A stretch of 48,446 nt of DNA, from positions 1-48,446 of the forward strand of contig DAISIR010000021.1 in NCBI GenBank assembly GCA_036821905.1, given 5' to 3'. A model generated the notes under the pieces. It searched no databases. It was not told the origin of the DNA and worked only from the letters and a program-made list of their open reading frames with translations. Below, one piece after another: positions 17,681 through 26,675 of this stretch. The stretch's first letter is position 1. Every line of letters starts with the position of its first letter. The DNA is from Brooklawnia sp937867175 (GTDB lineage: Bacteria > Actinomycetota > Actinomycetes > Propionibacteriales > Propionibacteriaceae). The position numbers were made by a program, and so were the translations under genes.

Positions 17681-19176
17681 AGACGATCGCTCGCTTCGAG
17701 GGTGCGTGCGCCCAGCGGCAGCCAGACGGTGAATCGGCTGAACCCGGCCTGGTCCGGGGTCGCCTGCTGGGAGGTGGCCCCGACGCGTCCGCCGTGCGCC
17801 TTGGCCACCGCGGCCACGATCGCCAACCCGAGCCCGGTAGAGCCTTCTTCGTCGTGCGCGCGGGCAGCGTCCGCCTTGGTGAAGCGTTCGAAGATGTGGT
17901 CAAGCAGCCCAGCTGCGATCCCCGGGCCGTTGTCGGCGACCGTGACCCGCGCCCAGCCCGACTCCTCGGCCAGTGAGGCGATCACCGTGGTGCCTTCCGG
18001 GGTGTGCTTTCGGGCGTTGCCGAGCAGGTTCGCCATGACTTGGTGCAGCTGGCCCGGATCGCCTTGGACATACATCGGCCGGTCGGGCACCTCCACCCGC
18101 CAGACGTGCCGGGGGCTGGCGGCGCGGGCGTCGCTGACCGCGTTGAGCAAGGTCTCGCCCAGATCCACCTGCGTGGTGGCCAGTTCGGGACCGTTGTCCA
18201 GCCGGGCCAGCAGCAGCATCTGCTCGACCAGTCTGCTCATCCGTTGTGACTCCGACTCGATGCGTCCCAGCGCGAAGACCGTGTCGTCGGGCAACCGGTC
18301 GCGTCCGCGCCGGGTGAGTTCGGCATAGCCGCGGATCGCGGCCAGCGGGTTGCGCAACTCATGGCTGGCGTCGGCGACGAATTGGCGTACCCGGGTCTCG
18401 GACGCCTGTCTGGCCTGCAGCGAGGCCTCCACGTGGTCGAGCATCGAGTTGAAGGCGGCGCCGACGCGTCCCACCTCGGATTCGTCGTCCACCTGGCCGT
18501 CGGGCACGCGGACGCCGATCTCGACCTCGCCCGACTCCAGCGGCAGCGCGGCCACCTGCGTGGCCGTCTCGGCGAGGCGCTTGAGCGGACGCAGCGAGTT
18601 GCGCACCACCACCGTCGATACCCCCGCCGCCACCGCCGCGGCCGCCAAGGTCAGCACCATCTCGATCCACAGCATCCGGTCGATGATGTCGTGGGTGGTG
18701 GTCAGTGGCGCCGCCGCGGCCAGCAGCGTCCCGTTGCTCTCGACCGCAACCGCCCGGTACTCACCCAGGTCGTCGATGCGCATCGGGTGGATCTGGCCGT
18801 CGCGGGGCACATTGAGCAGGGCGGCGATCTGGGTCTCGGGGGCCGGACCGGACCCGTAGTCCCAGACGACCGACGCCTGCACGCTACCCGCCGAGGTCAC
18901 CAGCAGCGAGATGCTGCCCGACGGCAGCCCACCGGGACGCAGCTTCGGGTGCCCCGTGGACGGCTCCCCAGGCGGACCAGTGTCGGGTGCGGGCGGCGAG
19001 ACGTCGGTGGCCCCCACTGCGTAGAGCAGCTGCTGGTCCAGTGATGCGGTCAGGATGCGGGAGACCAGGAAGCTCGACAGCGCGGTGAGCGCCACCGCAA
19101 CCACGGTGACGATCAGCGTGATCCGGATGACCAGCTGCCGGCTGAGCGTCCGCTTACTCCGCCGGCTTGAGGACAT
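17677..19176 (-). CDS. Two-component sensor histidine kinase
   Basis: A 499-residue membrane kinase. There are two transmembrane helices (about 15-38 and 169-191) around an extracytoplasmic sensor loop of ~130 residues, then a HAMP linker, HisKA with the phospho-acceptor His272 in DASHELRNPLAAI, and a HATPase domain with N box NLLGNARKHTP, G1 DNGPGIA and G2 GSTGLGLAI. Its ATG (19176) lies inside the end of the response-regulator gene (23-bp overlap), so it should be co-translated with that partner. The architecture resembles mycobacterial PhoR/TcrY-type kinases. The sensed signal is unknown. Confidence 0.93.
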   Translation of the reverse strand: MSSSRRSKRTLSRQLVIRITLIVTVVAVALTALSSFLVSRILTASLDQQLLYAVGATDVSPPAPDTGPPGEPSTGHPKLRPGGLPSGSISLLVTSAGSVQASVVWDYGSGPAPETQIAALLNVPRDGQIHPMRIDDLGEYRAVAVESNGTLLAAAAPLTTTHDIIDRMLWIEMVLTLAAAAVAAGVSTVVVRNSLRPLKRLAETATQVAALPLESGEVEIGVRVPDGQVDDESEVGRVGAAFNSMLDHVEASLQARQASETRVRQFVADASHELRNPLAAIRGYAELTRRGRDRLPDDTVFALGRIESESQRMSRLVEQMLLLARLDNGPELATTQVDLGETLLNAVSDARAASPRHVWRVEVPDRPMYVQGDPGQLHQVMANLLGNARKHTPEGTTVIASLAEESGWARVTVADNGPGIAAGLLDHIFERFTKADAARAHDEEGSTGLGLAIVAAVAKAHGGRVGATSQQATPDQAGFSRFTVWLPLGARTLEASDRL

Positions 19177-19879
19177 ACCCAACTCTGCGCATGGTGTGGA
19201 TCATGGGTGCGCGTCCGGCGTCGATCTTTTTGCGCAGGTAGCTGATGTAGAGCTCGACGACGTTCTCCTGGCCACCGAAGTCGTAATTCCACACCCGGTC
19301 GAGGATCTGCGCCTTGCTCAGCACGCGGCGTGGGTTGCGCATCAAGAAGCGCAGCAACTCGAACTCCGTGGCGGTCAGCTGGATCTGTTCACCGGCCCGG
19401 GTCACCTCGCGGGCGTCCTCGTCCATTACGAGGTCGCCGACCACCAACAGCGATTCAGCGCGCGTCGCGGTGGCGCCGCTGCGTCGCAGTACCGCGCGCA
19501 GCCGCGCGATCAGCTCCTCCAGGCTGAACGGTTTGGTGACGTAGTCGTCCCCGCCGGCCGTGAGCCCGGCGATGCGGTCGGCGACGGCGTCCTTGGCGGT
19601 CAGGAAGATCACCGGAATGTCGGGCTGGGTGGCGCGGATTCGGCGCATCACCTCGAGGCCGTCGAAGTCGGGGAGCATCATGTCGAGGACGATGGCGTCT
19701 GGATGTACCTCACGGGCGACCTTCACCGCCTGTGTCCCGGTGGCGGCGGTGTGGGCCTGCCATCCCTCGTAGCGCAGCGCCATGTCGAGGAGCTCGGTGA
19801 GGCTGGGTTCGTCGTCCACGGCCAGCACGCGCAACGGGGTGCCATCGGCGCGGGTGAGTTGCTCGTCGTCGTTCGCCAT
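19154..19879 (-). CDS. OmpR-family response regulator, PhoP-like
   Basis: A 241-residue regulator. The receiver domain has the acidic pair VDDEPS, phospho-acceptor Asp66 in VLDMMLP, Thr in FLTAKD and Lys in GGDDYVTKPFSLEE. The winged-helix DNA-binding domain includes TEFELLRFLM, RVWNYDFGG and NVVELYISYLRKKID. The YDFGG-NVVE-YLR-KID pattern is very close to mycobacterial PhoP. Just upstream are three heptamers of the PhoP-box type at 11-bp spacing, suggesting autoregulation. The downstream kinase overlaps by 23 bp. The orthology to PhoP is inferred, so no symbol is given. Confidence 0.93.
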   Translation of the reverse strand: MANDDEQLTRADGTPLRVLAVDDEPSLTELLDMALRYEGWQAHTAATGTQAVKVAREVHPDAIVLDMMLPDFDGLEVMRRIRATQPDIPVIFLTAKDAVADRIAGLTAGGDDYVTKPFSLEELIARLRAVLRRSGATATRAESLLVVGDLVMDEDAREVTRAGEQIQLTATEFELLRFLMRNPRRVLSKAQILDRVWNYDFGGQENVVELYISYLRKKIDAGRAPMIHTMRRVGYVLKPAE

Positions 19880-19911
19880 GACAGCAGGGTGACAGGTTCA
19901 GCTCCCATTCC

Positions 19912-19948
19912 GCTGTGGAATCACTGTGTATTCGCTGTGAAATCTGTG
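19912..19948 (-). promoter_or_regulatory. PhoP-type heptamer boxes upstream of the response regulator
   Basis: On the minus strand TCACAGC (19940-19934), ACACAGT (19929-19923) and CCACAGC (19918-19912) are separated by exactly 4 nt each, so the repeats recur every 11 bp. A further CACAG lies at 19948-19944. Mycobacterial PhoP binds direct repeats of TCACAGC with 4-nt spacing. The site is 33-69 nt before the ATG, well placed for autoregulation. Confidence 0.6.
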
Positions 19949-20001
19949 TGTCAGGACGATTTGCCGGCTCGGACGCCAACGGCGTCGGCTGACGTGGCAG
20001 T

Positions 20002-20493
20002 TCAGAGCTGTGTCGAGCCCAACTTCGGCTGATAGAGGTCAACGCCCTCGTTGTCCAGTGAGGCGAGCCGGCGTCGTCCGAACAGCAAAGTGTCGAGCCC
20101 GGTGTGGGACGCGCCGACCGCCAGGAAGACCACGCCGAGGCTTGCCAGTGCCACGTTGTACTCGAAGCCGCCGTCGTTGGCGAACAGCCCCGACGTCCAG
20201 CGCAGCAGCGCGATGATCGCGATGTTCTCGATGACGACCATGGCCGCCACGAACCGGGTGAGCAGCCCGAGCGCCAGCATGGCACCCCCCAAGGCCTCCA
20301 GCAGGACCGTGCCCCAAGCGATCAATTCCGGCTGCGGCAGTCCTGCCTCGCTCACCCGCGCGACCTGGCTGGGCATGCCCTCAATCTGCCAGCGGAACCA
20401 AGCGCGGCCGATCAGGATGGCGGCGAATCCCAGCCGGGCCACGAGCAGCAGACTCGACCGAGTGGCGGTGCCGGCGGTTGAACGTGTGGACAT
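20002..20493 (-). CDS. DoxX family membrane protein
   Basis: A 163-residue protein with four predicted membrane segments, for example around LLLVARLGFAAILIG, ELIAWGTVLLEALGGAMLALGLL and AMVVIENIAIIALL. The pattern LLEALGGAMLALGLLTRFVA is typical of the DoxX family, linked in actinobacteria to redox homeostasis or quinone handling, with function uncertain. AGGAGGG lies just before the ATG at 20493, and a possible -10 TAGCGT lies further upstream. Confidence 0.85.
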   Translation of the reverse strand: MSTRSTAGTATRSSLLLVARLGFAAILIGRAWFRWQIEGMPSQVARVSEAGLPQPELIAWGTVLLEALGGAMLALGLLTRFVAAMVVIENIAIIALLRWTSGLFANDGGFEYNVALASLGVVFLAVGASHTGLDTLLFGRRRLASLDNEGVDLYQPKLGSTQL

Positions 20494-20584
20494 GGGAACC
20501 CTCCTGGACGTGGCTTGCCGGCAACGCTACCGCAGGCGAGCGGACCCGCCGATCAGCCTGGCGTCCGGGTCGGGATCGGGTCGG

Positions 20585-21544
20585 TCAACCAGCCTGCGGT
20601 GGGCCGAACAGGTCACTGATCTGCTGGAGGAGGCCGTCGTCCAACCGAAGCAGCGCAGCCGCGTTCTGCCTGGCCTGCTCCGCCCGGGTGGCGCCGGCGA
20701 TCACCGTGGTTACCGGCGGCTGGGCGGCGAGCCAGCTGATCGTCGCCTGCAACATCGTCAGGCCCGCCTGGTCGCACAGTCGCTGGTAGGCCGACAACCG
20801 ATCCCAGTCGACGCCGGCCAGCAGGTGCGGCTTGATCTTGCTGAGCCTGCCCTGCCCGCCTTCGGCGGTGTACTTGCCGGTCAGCAGCCCGTTGTACAGC
20901 GGGAAGTAGGGCAGGAAACCCATGCCCAGCCGGTTCACCGTCGGCAGTACCTCGCGCTCGACGCCACGTGCGAGCAGCGAGTACTCGTCTTGTGCCGACG
21001 CGAACCGGACGAAGCCGTCGGCTCGCGCGACCTGGTCTGCCTCGGCGATCTGGGCCGGGCTGAAGTTGGAGTTGCCGACGTAGCGGACCTTGCCCTGGCC
21101 GACCAGGTCGGTCAGCACCCGCAGCGTCTCGGCGATCGGGGTGGCCGGGTCGGGGGAGTGCATCTGCAACAGGTCGATCCGGTCGGTCTGCAACCGGCGC
21201 AGCGACTGCTCGACTGCATGGCGGATGTATCGTTCACCGCCGTTCGGACCGAGGTCGAGGCCCGGGTACGCGTCATTGCCGGCGAACCCGAACTTCGTGG
21301 ACAGCACGATCCGGTCGCGTCTGCCCTTCAGCGCCGCGCCGAGGAACTCCTCGCTGCGACCGATCACCGACCCGTAGATGTCGGCGCCGTCGAAGAAGGT
21401 GATACCGGCGTCGATCGCCGCGTGGATCACCTCGGTGGAGCCCTGCAGGGTCTCGGTGTCGGTCTTCGGCCGGGAGAAGTTGTTCCCGCCCATGCCGACC
21501 ACGCTCACCACTAGGTCACTGTCGCCGAGCCTGCGTTGTTCCAT
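20585..21544 (-). CDS. Aldo/keto reductase
   Basis: A 319-residue NADPH-dependent oxidoreductase of the AKR superfamily. The tetrad is visible: Asp and Tyr in FFDGADIYG, Lys in VLSTKFG and His in LLQMHSPDP. GQGKVRYVGNSNFSPAQI and the final VIAGATRAEQARQN also fit. Such enzymes reduce small aldehydes or ketones; the substrate is unknown. The open frame runs ~118 codons further upstream, but the conserved start MEQRRLGDSDLVVS begins at ATG 21544. A TACGGT box lies 7 nt before this ATG, suggesting a leaderless transcript. Confidence 0.9.
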   Translation of the reverse strand: MEQRRLGDSDLVVSVVGMGGNNFSRPKTDTETLQGSTEVIHAAIDAGITFFDGADIYGSVIGRSEEFLGAALKGRRDRIVLSTKFGFAGNDAYPGLDLGPNGGERYIRHAVEQSLRRLQTDRIDLLQMHSPDPATPIAETLRVLTDLVGQGKVRYVGNSNFSPAQIAEADQVARADGFVRFASAQDEYSLLARGVEREVLPTVNRLGMGFLPYFPLYNGLLTGKYTAEGGQGRLSKIKPHLLAGVDWDRLSAYQRLCDQAGLTMLQATISWLAAQPPVTTVIAGATRAEQARQNAAALLRLDDGLLQQISDLFGPPQAG

Positions 21545-21551
21545 GCGAGCC

Positions 21552-21557
21552 ACCGTA
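21552..21557 (-). promoter_or_regulatory. Likely -10 box (TACGGT) for leaderless aldo/keto reductase mRNA
   Basis: TACGGT on the minus strand is followed by 7 nt and then the ATG at 21544. It would lie just downstream of the stop of the membrane hydrolase gene, giving this gene its own promoter. Confidence 0.4.
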
Positions 21558-21564
21558 GCCGGGA

Positions 21565-23382
21565 TCAGGGGGCAACTGGGGGTACGTCGGTGTTTAGGGC
21601 CGCCACCACGTGCGTCCAATCCGCTTTCGGGTCGAGACCCAGCACGCCCGCCCAGGCCGGGACGCACTGGGCCGCATGGTACTTGTGGCCGAAACCGGCC
21701 CCGACCGAACGGCAGACGGGTATGTCGGCGGCGATCTGCCAGAACGTGATGAACGGCCACCAGGTCATCTGGCCCATCGGGGTGTTCGTCCCAGCCATTT
21801 CGTCCAGCCACTCGGGACGCCGCCACAGCAGATGGCTGCCCCACCAGACCACCGGGTCGGTGTCGTTTTGCAGGTAGACGAACCGGGGCTCGACCCACTC
21901 GCCGAACCGCAGCCCGCTGGGGTCGATCACCAACTCGTCGGGGTGCATCGCGAAGCGCACGTGGCGTCCCTCGTCGACCACCGGCCGGACCGCCGTCGAA
22001 TCGGCGCTGCGGGCGCGGGTGAGGGCGGTCTGCAGCGGCGCGAAGGTGGGGCAGCCGGTCCAGACGCCGCCGGCGGCGCGGATCAGCATGTCGTCCGGGG
22101 AGTCGAAGATGCCGTTGGAGCCGAACGCGCCCAACGATTCGCCGGCCAGGTAGAGCTTGGGACGGCGGTCCGCCGGCAGCCCTGCGATGCGCTGCTCGAT
22201 CGCACCGAAGAGCAGCCGGGAGGCATGTACCGGCACCTGCTTGGAGCTGATCATGGTTACCGCAGAGGGTAGCCCGGAGTACTGCATCGCCGCTGTCGCG
22301 CAGTCACCGCGCATGAGGAACTCGAACGCCGAGGTGCTCCACTCGTTGACGTTGCCGCGCCCGGTCGTAGTGACCACCAGGATCGCCTTGCGCGACCAGG
22401 CATCCATCCGGTCGAGTTCGGCGAGCACCGTTTGGGTCACCTCGTCCAGGCCGCGACCGTTCATGGACGCGTAGGCGCGGACCGGTTGCCGGGCCGGTTC
22501 GCCCAGCACCTCCACGATGCGCTCGCGGGACGGCCCCGCGCAGGTGAACCGCTTGCCCTGCAGGCCGAGATCGTCCCACTTGACCAGCGATTCGGCGCTG
22601 CCGGAATGCAGCGGGGTGGTGGGCTGGAAGACATTGACGGGGGTACGAAGGTCGACCTTGGCCGAAGCCGTGATGGCCACACCGACGACCCCGCGCAGGA
22701 TGACCTGGTCGAGCACCACCAGGATCGTGGCCAGCACCACCAGCGTGGAGATCAGTCGGGCAACCAGCCCAAACGCGAACCGGTGGTGCAGGCGTCCCGC
22801 GAGCTGGTTGATCAGCCACAGTGTGCCCTTCCACTGGGCCATCAGCAAGAAGAAGACGCCATAGGCGGCAGCTGCCGAGGCCACCGCCCAGAACGCGTCC
22901 GGGCCGGGCTTTCGGACGTAATCGGCGTTCTTGCGGTGCCAGCGCAACGAGCGCAACGGAATGGCGATGGTACCCAACCCCGCAATGGTGGCGCCGGCGA
23001 GCATGCCGCCTTGGCGCAGGCCCGGTTTGATGGTCACTTCGACGCCGAGCTTCTCGGCCACCGCACTGATCGTCCAGCTCAGCAGTAGCCCGCTCTGGTA
23101 GCCGAACATCGTGCCCAGCCCCGCAACCAGGCCTTGCCAGTACCAGGGACGTGGCAGCAGGCTCGGCGAGTAGGACGCCGCATAGCCGCCGATCGCCGTC
23201 GTCGCCTCGGGCACCGTCAGCGAGGCGAGCTTGTCGGCGCTGAACAGGGCCAGCTTCCAGCGCGACTCGAACAGGTCGGAGAATCGGAAGGCGCCCACTG
23301 GGCGTCCCAACCGGCCCCTGTTCAGGATCCGACCGTTCCTGCCGATCAACCGTCGGCGCGCGAAGGGGTTCTGCAAGCCCAT
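21565..23382 (-). CDS. Membrane alpha/beta-hydrolase family protein (Abhydrolase_9 type)
   Basis: A 605-residue protein. The N-terminal ~245 residues hold several hydrophobic segments (e.g. LVAGLGTMFGYQSGLLLSW, AVASAAAAYGVFFLLMA, LISTLVVLATILVVLDQVIL). The C-terminal ~350 residues form an alpha/beta-hydrolase domain with the nucleophile elbow LAGESLGAFGSN and a late His in FGHKYHAAQ. This two-part layout matches an actinobacterial family of membrane-anchored hydrolases of unknown substrate. The start at ATG 23382 lacks a ribosome site, so a slightly different start is possible. It precedes the aldo/keto reductase gene by 20 bp on the same strand. Confidence 0.8.
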   Translation of the reverse strand: MGLQNPFARRRLIGRNGRILNRGRLGRPVGAFRFSDLFESRWKLALFSADKLASLTVPEATTAIGGYAASYSPSLLPRPWYWQGLVAGLGTMFGYQSGLLLSWTISAVAEKLGVEVTIKPGLRQGGMLAGATIAGLGTIAIPLRSLRWHRKNADYVRKPGPDAFWAVASAAAAYGVFFLLMAQWKGTLWLINQLAGRLHHRFAFGLVARLISTLVVLATILVVLDQVILRGVVGVAITASAKVDLRTPVNVFQPTTPLHSGSAESLVKWDDLGLQGKRFTCAGPSRERIVEVLGEPARQPVRAYASMNGRGLDEVTQTVLAELDRMDAWSRKAILVVTTTGRGNVNEWSTSAFEFLMRGDCATAAMQYSGLPSAVTMISSKQVPVHASRLLFGAIEQRIAGLPADRRPKLYLAGESLGAFGSNGIFDSPDDMLIRAAGGVWTGCPTFAPLQTALTRARSADSTAVRPVVDEGRHVRFAMHPDELVIDPSGLRFGEWVEPRFVYLQNDTDPVVWWGSHLLWRRPEWLDEMAGTNTPMGQMTWWPFITFWQIAADIPVCRSVGAGFGHKYHAAQCVPAWAGVLGLDPKADWTHVVAALNTDVPPVAP

Positions 23383-23424
23383 GGCGGTCAGCTTAGGGCG
23401 TCATCCGCGGGCAGCCACGGACGC

Positions 23425-24834
23425 TCATCGGCTGTCAGCGGAGTCGTCGGTGAGCCCCGCTGCGGCGCGCTGTTCCCACAACTGCACCTGCATTCGCTCG
23501 CAGACCGGGCGGGTCAGCGGGTAGCGTCCGGAGATCCACCAGCCGAGGCTCATCAAGACGATGATGGTGCCGGCCATGGTGGCCCGGATGCCGATCTGGA
23601 CCGCGTCCGGCTGGGTGGGCTGGAAGTAGTCGGTTGGCACCCGGTATCCGGTGAGCTGCAGCATCAGGCCGATCAGCTGAATGGCGAGCGCGGTCGAAAG
23701 CCCGCGGGTCAACGTCATCAAGCCGGAGAACGCGCCGGCGTTGCGCTGCCCGGTGGTGAGTTCGGCGTCGTCGATCACGTCGGGGAACATCACCCAGCTC
23801 ATCAGCACGCCCCCGGAGATCCCGGCAGCCACGGCGATCGCGCAGAGGTACGGCCCGAAGACCGGCCAGTCGGAGGGGTACAGCCCGATGCCGAGGGCAC
23901 CCAACAGTGCCAGCGGGATCGGTGCACGGTAGATGACGTTCTTGGAAACGCCGCGCACCAGTCGGCCCACCACTACGAAACCGATCAGGTTCACAGTGAT
24001 GAAGATGCCCAGGAAGACGGTGACGTTCAACCGCACCACGTACAGCGAGTAGAAGAAGACCAGGGCGCTGACCACATCCATGGTGAGTGCCTGGCAGACG
24101 TACAGTGCGAGCAGCTTGCGGAAAGAGTCGTGTTTGAGCGGACTCACCACCCCGGCCAGCGACAGCTTGGTGCGTTCGGTGGGGATCGGGGTGCGTTCGC
24201 GGCAGCGGATCGCGACGGTGAGGATCGGGACGACGAAGATGGTGCCGAAGACACCCACCAGCAGCAGGTAAAGCTCGAAGCTGGAGATGCGCCCGCTGGT
24301 GTACCAGCCGAGCAGGGTGGTGCCACCGAGCGTGCACAGCGCGGCCGAGATGGTCGAGAAGGCCAGCCGCAGCACGTTGATGCGGTTGCGTTCTTCGTAG
24401 TCGGTGGTGACTTCGGTGCTCAGTGAGCCGAACGGGACCGCAACCATGGTCGCGGCGGTGGTGTAGAAGAGGTTGGCGCCGATCGCCCACAGTGTCTTGG
24501 CGGTGGTCGAGTCCCAGCTGCCGATCGGTGCCCAGATGGCGGCCATGGCGAAGGCCAGCAGGCCGCCGCCCATCGCGATGAACGGACGCCGTCGCCCCCA
24601 GCGCGTCCGGGCGTTGTCCGACAGCGCGCCCATCAGCGGGTCGTTGATGGCGTCCCAGATCTTGGGGATCAGCAGCGCCAAGCCGGCGTAGCCGGGTGGG
24701 ATGCCGATGACGTCGGTCAGGTAGAACAAGTAGAGGACGCTGATGAGTGCGGCCCCACCACCACCGAAGATGTCGCCGGCCGCGAAGACTATGCGTTCGG
24801 GCGTAGTCATCTGCGGCCGCGAGGTGGTCGTCAC
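23425..24834 (-). CDS. GPH-type sugar:cation symporter (MFS fold)
   Basis: A 469-residue transporter with about twelve membrane segments. The family signature of glycoside-pentoside-hexuronide:cation symporters is present: AGDIFGGGGAAL near the N-terminus, then DAINDPLMGALSDN followed by TRWGRRRPFI. It probably imports a glycoside or uronide with H+ or Na+. GTG 24834 is chosen over ATG 24810 because CAGGGT lies 7 nt before it, a possible -10 box, but either could be right. No glycosidase is directly adjacent, so the substrate is open. Confidence 0.87.
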   Translation of the reverse strand: MTTTSRPQMTTPERIVFAAGDIFGGGGAALISVLYLFYLTDVIGIPPGYAGLALLIPKIWDAINDPLMGALSDNARTRWGRRRPFIAMGGGLLAFAMAAIWAPIGSWDSTTAKTLWAIGANLFYTTAATMVAVPFGSLSTEVTTDYEERNRINVLRLAFSTISAALCTLGGTTLLGWYTSGRISSFELYLLLVGVFGTIFVVPILTVAIRCRERTPIPTERTKLSLAGVVSPLKHDSFRKLLALYVCQALTMDVVSALVFFYSLYVVRLNVTVFLGIFITVNLIGFVVVGRLVRGVSKNVIYRAPIPLALLGALGIGLYPSDWPVFGPYLCAIAVAAGISGGVLMSWVMFPDVIDDAELTTGQRNAGAFSGLMTLTRGLSTALAIQLIGLMLQLTGYRVPTDYFQPTQPDAVQIGIRATMAGTIIVLMSLGWWISGRYPLTRPVCERMQVQLWEQRAAAGLTDDSADSR

Positions 24835-25070
24835 GGGGCCAACCCTGTCAGGCGGCGATCCGGGGCGCAATCCCTTGACCCTGGGGTGGACACCATCCGG
24901 GCGTCGATTCACGCGCAGCGGTTCGGGGCCCCCGGCGTGTCGCGGCCCTTTTGGTCGAACCAGTGCACGTCTTTCGACGGCGAGACCGGGTCAGGTGCGC
25001 AGTTACCGGGCGCCAGTGCAAAGATGGAGCCTGCGCGTTCAACGAAGCCCTGCGCACCCTAGGAGGCATT

Positions 25071-26564
25071 GTGCTGGAGTCTGACACCGTCGCACTGAAC
25101 CCGAACCAACTGGTCCGGGCACTCGACAAACCGGCTGACGACTTCACCAAGTCCGACATCATCGCCTACATCGAGGCCAACAACATCCAGATGCTGAACT
25201 TGCGCTATTTGGGTGGCGACGGGCGGCTGAAGATGCTGAACTTCGTGATTCAGTCCCGGGCCCAGCTTGACCGGGTGCTGACGATGGGGGAGCGCGTCGA
25301 CGGTTCCAGCCTGTTCAGCTTCGTCGAAGCCACTTCGTCCGACCTTTACGTGGTGCCGAGGTTCCGTTCGGCGTTCGTCAACCCGTTCTCTGACACCCCG
25401 TCGCTAGACCTGCTGTGTTCGTTCTACGACGTGGAAGGCAACCCGTTGGCCAGTGCCCCGGAGCACATCTTGCGCAAAGCGCAGCAGTCGTTGGGCCGGG
25501 CGACCGGCGCGACGATGGAGGCGCTCGGCGAGTTGGAGTACTACCTGTTCAGCCCGGCCGAGGAGCTCTATCCGGTGGTGGAGCAGCGCGGCTACCATGA
25601 GGCGCCGCCGTTCTCCAAGTGGGGCGAGGTCAGGCAGGAGACCCTCTATCACCTGGCCCAGATGGGCTGTTCGCTGAAGTACGCCCACGCCGAGGTGGGC
25701 AACTTCATCATCAACGGCCAGCAGCACGTGCAGCACGAGATCGAGTTCTGGCCGGTCCCGGTCGGCGACGCCGCCGACCAGATGGCGTTGGCCAAGTGGG
25801 TGGTGCGGCAGGTGGCCTACCGCCACGGCATGGAGGTCAGCTTCTCGCCCAAGATCGTGGTCGGGCAGGCCGGATCCGGCATGCACTTCCACACCCGTCT
25901 GATGGCCGACGGGGTCAACCTGTTCAGCCAGGGACGGGGGCTGACCACCGACGCCCTGAAGGTGATCGGTGGCTACCTGTCGCATGCCGCCTCCCTGACC
26001 GCGTTCGGCAACACGGTGCCGACCTCGTTCCTGAGGCTGGTGCCGCACCAGGAGGCGCCCACCGCGATCTGTTGGGGCGACCGGAACAGGTCGGCGCTGG
26101 TGCGCGTCCCACTCGGTTGGCAGAACCTGGACGACCGGATGTTCCGCGACGCCAACCCCAAGGAGCCGCCGGTCGGTGAGTTGCCCAACGACGCCCAGAC
26201 CATCGAACTGCGCAGCCCCGACGGCTCGGCCAACATCCACCTGCTGTTGGCCGGTATCACCGTGGCGGCGCGTGAGGGGCTGACCACTGCCGGCATGCAG
26301 GAGTTCGCCGAGCAGCGCTACGTGCCGGGCGACGCGTCCAAGGTCCCCGGTCTGGACCAGTTGCCCACCTCATGCTTCGAGTCGGCCGAGCGGCTGCTCG
26401 ACCAGCGCGCAAGTTACGAAGCCGACGACGTCTTCCCGCCGGGGCTGATCGATTCCTGGGCGGCCAGGCTGCAGGGTCACGGCGACCATGACCTGCGCAC
26501 CCAACTGCTGGAGCAGAAGGGCCTGTTGGACGAGATGGTGCGCCGCTACTTCCACATCGGCTGA
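25071..26564 (+). CDS. Glutamine synthetase family protein (atypical, non-adenylylated type)
   Basis: A 497-residue GS-fold enzyme. Visible catalytic features are LGELEYYLF (the ExE metal site), HAEVGNF...QHEIEF with an insert where canonical GSI has HEVAPGQHE, GSGMHFHTRL, GDRNRSALVRVPL and ELRSPDGSANIHL. The Tyr-containing adenylylation loop of classical GlnA (NLYDLPPEE) is absent. It could make glutamine from glutamate and ammonia or a gamma-glutamyl amide of another amine. GTG 25071 is chosen because TAGGAGG lies 5 nt upstream; the frame is open 40 codons further. A 7-bp-stem hairpin follows the gene. Confidence 0.85.
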   Translation: MLESDTVALNPNQLVRALDKPADDFTKSDIIAYIEANNIQMLNLRYLGGDGRLKMLNFVIQSRAQLDRVLTMGERVDGSSLFSFVEATSSDLYVVPRFRSAFVNPFSDTPSLDLLCSFYDVEGNPLASAPEHILRKAQQSLGRATGATMEALGELEYYLFSPAEELYPVVEQRGYHEAPPFSKWGEVRQETLYHLAQMGCSLKYAHAEVGNFIINGQQHVQHEIEFWPVPVGDAADQMALAKWVVRQVAYRHGMEVSFSPKIVVGQAGSGMHFHTRLMADGVNLFSQGRGLTTDALKVIGGYLSHAASLTAFGNTVPTSFLRLVPHQEAPTAICWGDRNRSALVRVPLGWQNLDDRMFRDANPKEPPVGELPNDAQTIELRSPDGSANIHLLLAGITVAAREGLTTAGMQEFAEQRYVPGDASKVPGLDQLPTSCFESAERLLDQRASYEADDVFPPGLIDSWAARLQGHGDHDLRTQLLEQKGLLDEMVRRYFHIG

Positions 26565-26573
26565 CGGGGGCCG

Positions 26574-26591
26574 CCGCCTGCTCGCAGGCGG
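26574..26591 (+). terminator. Hairpin after the glutamine synthetase gene
   Basis: CCGCCTG (26574-26580), loop CTCG, CAGGCGG (26585-26591), starting 10 nt after the stop codon. No T tract follows. Confidence 0.45.
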
Positions 26592-26675
26592 GGAGCGCTT
26601 CGAGGTAGCATCTTGGCAGCACTGATCGGTGCTCACCTTGGTATCGGTTCGGCCCAGATTCAGCGAGGAGTCCCC

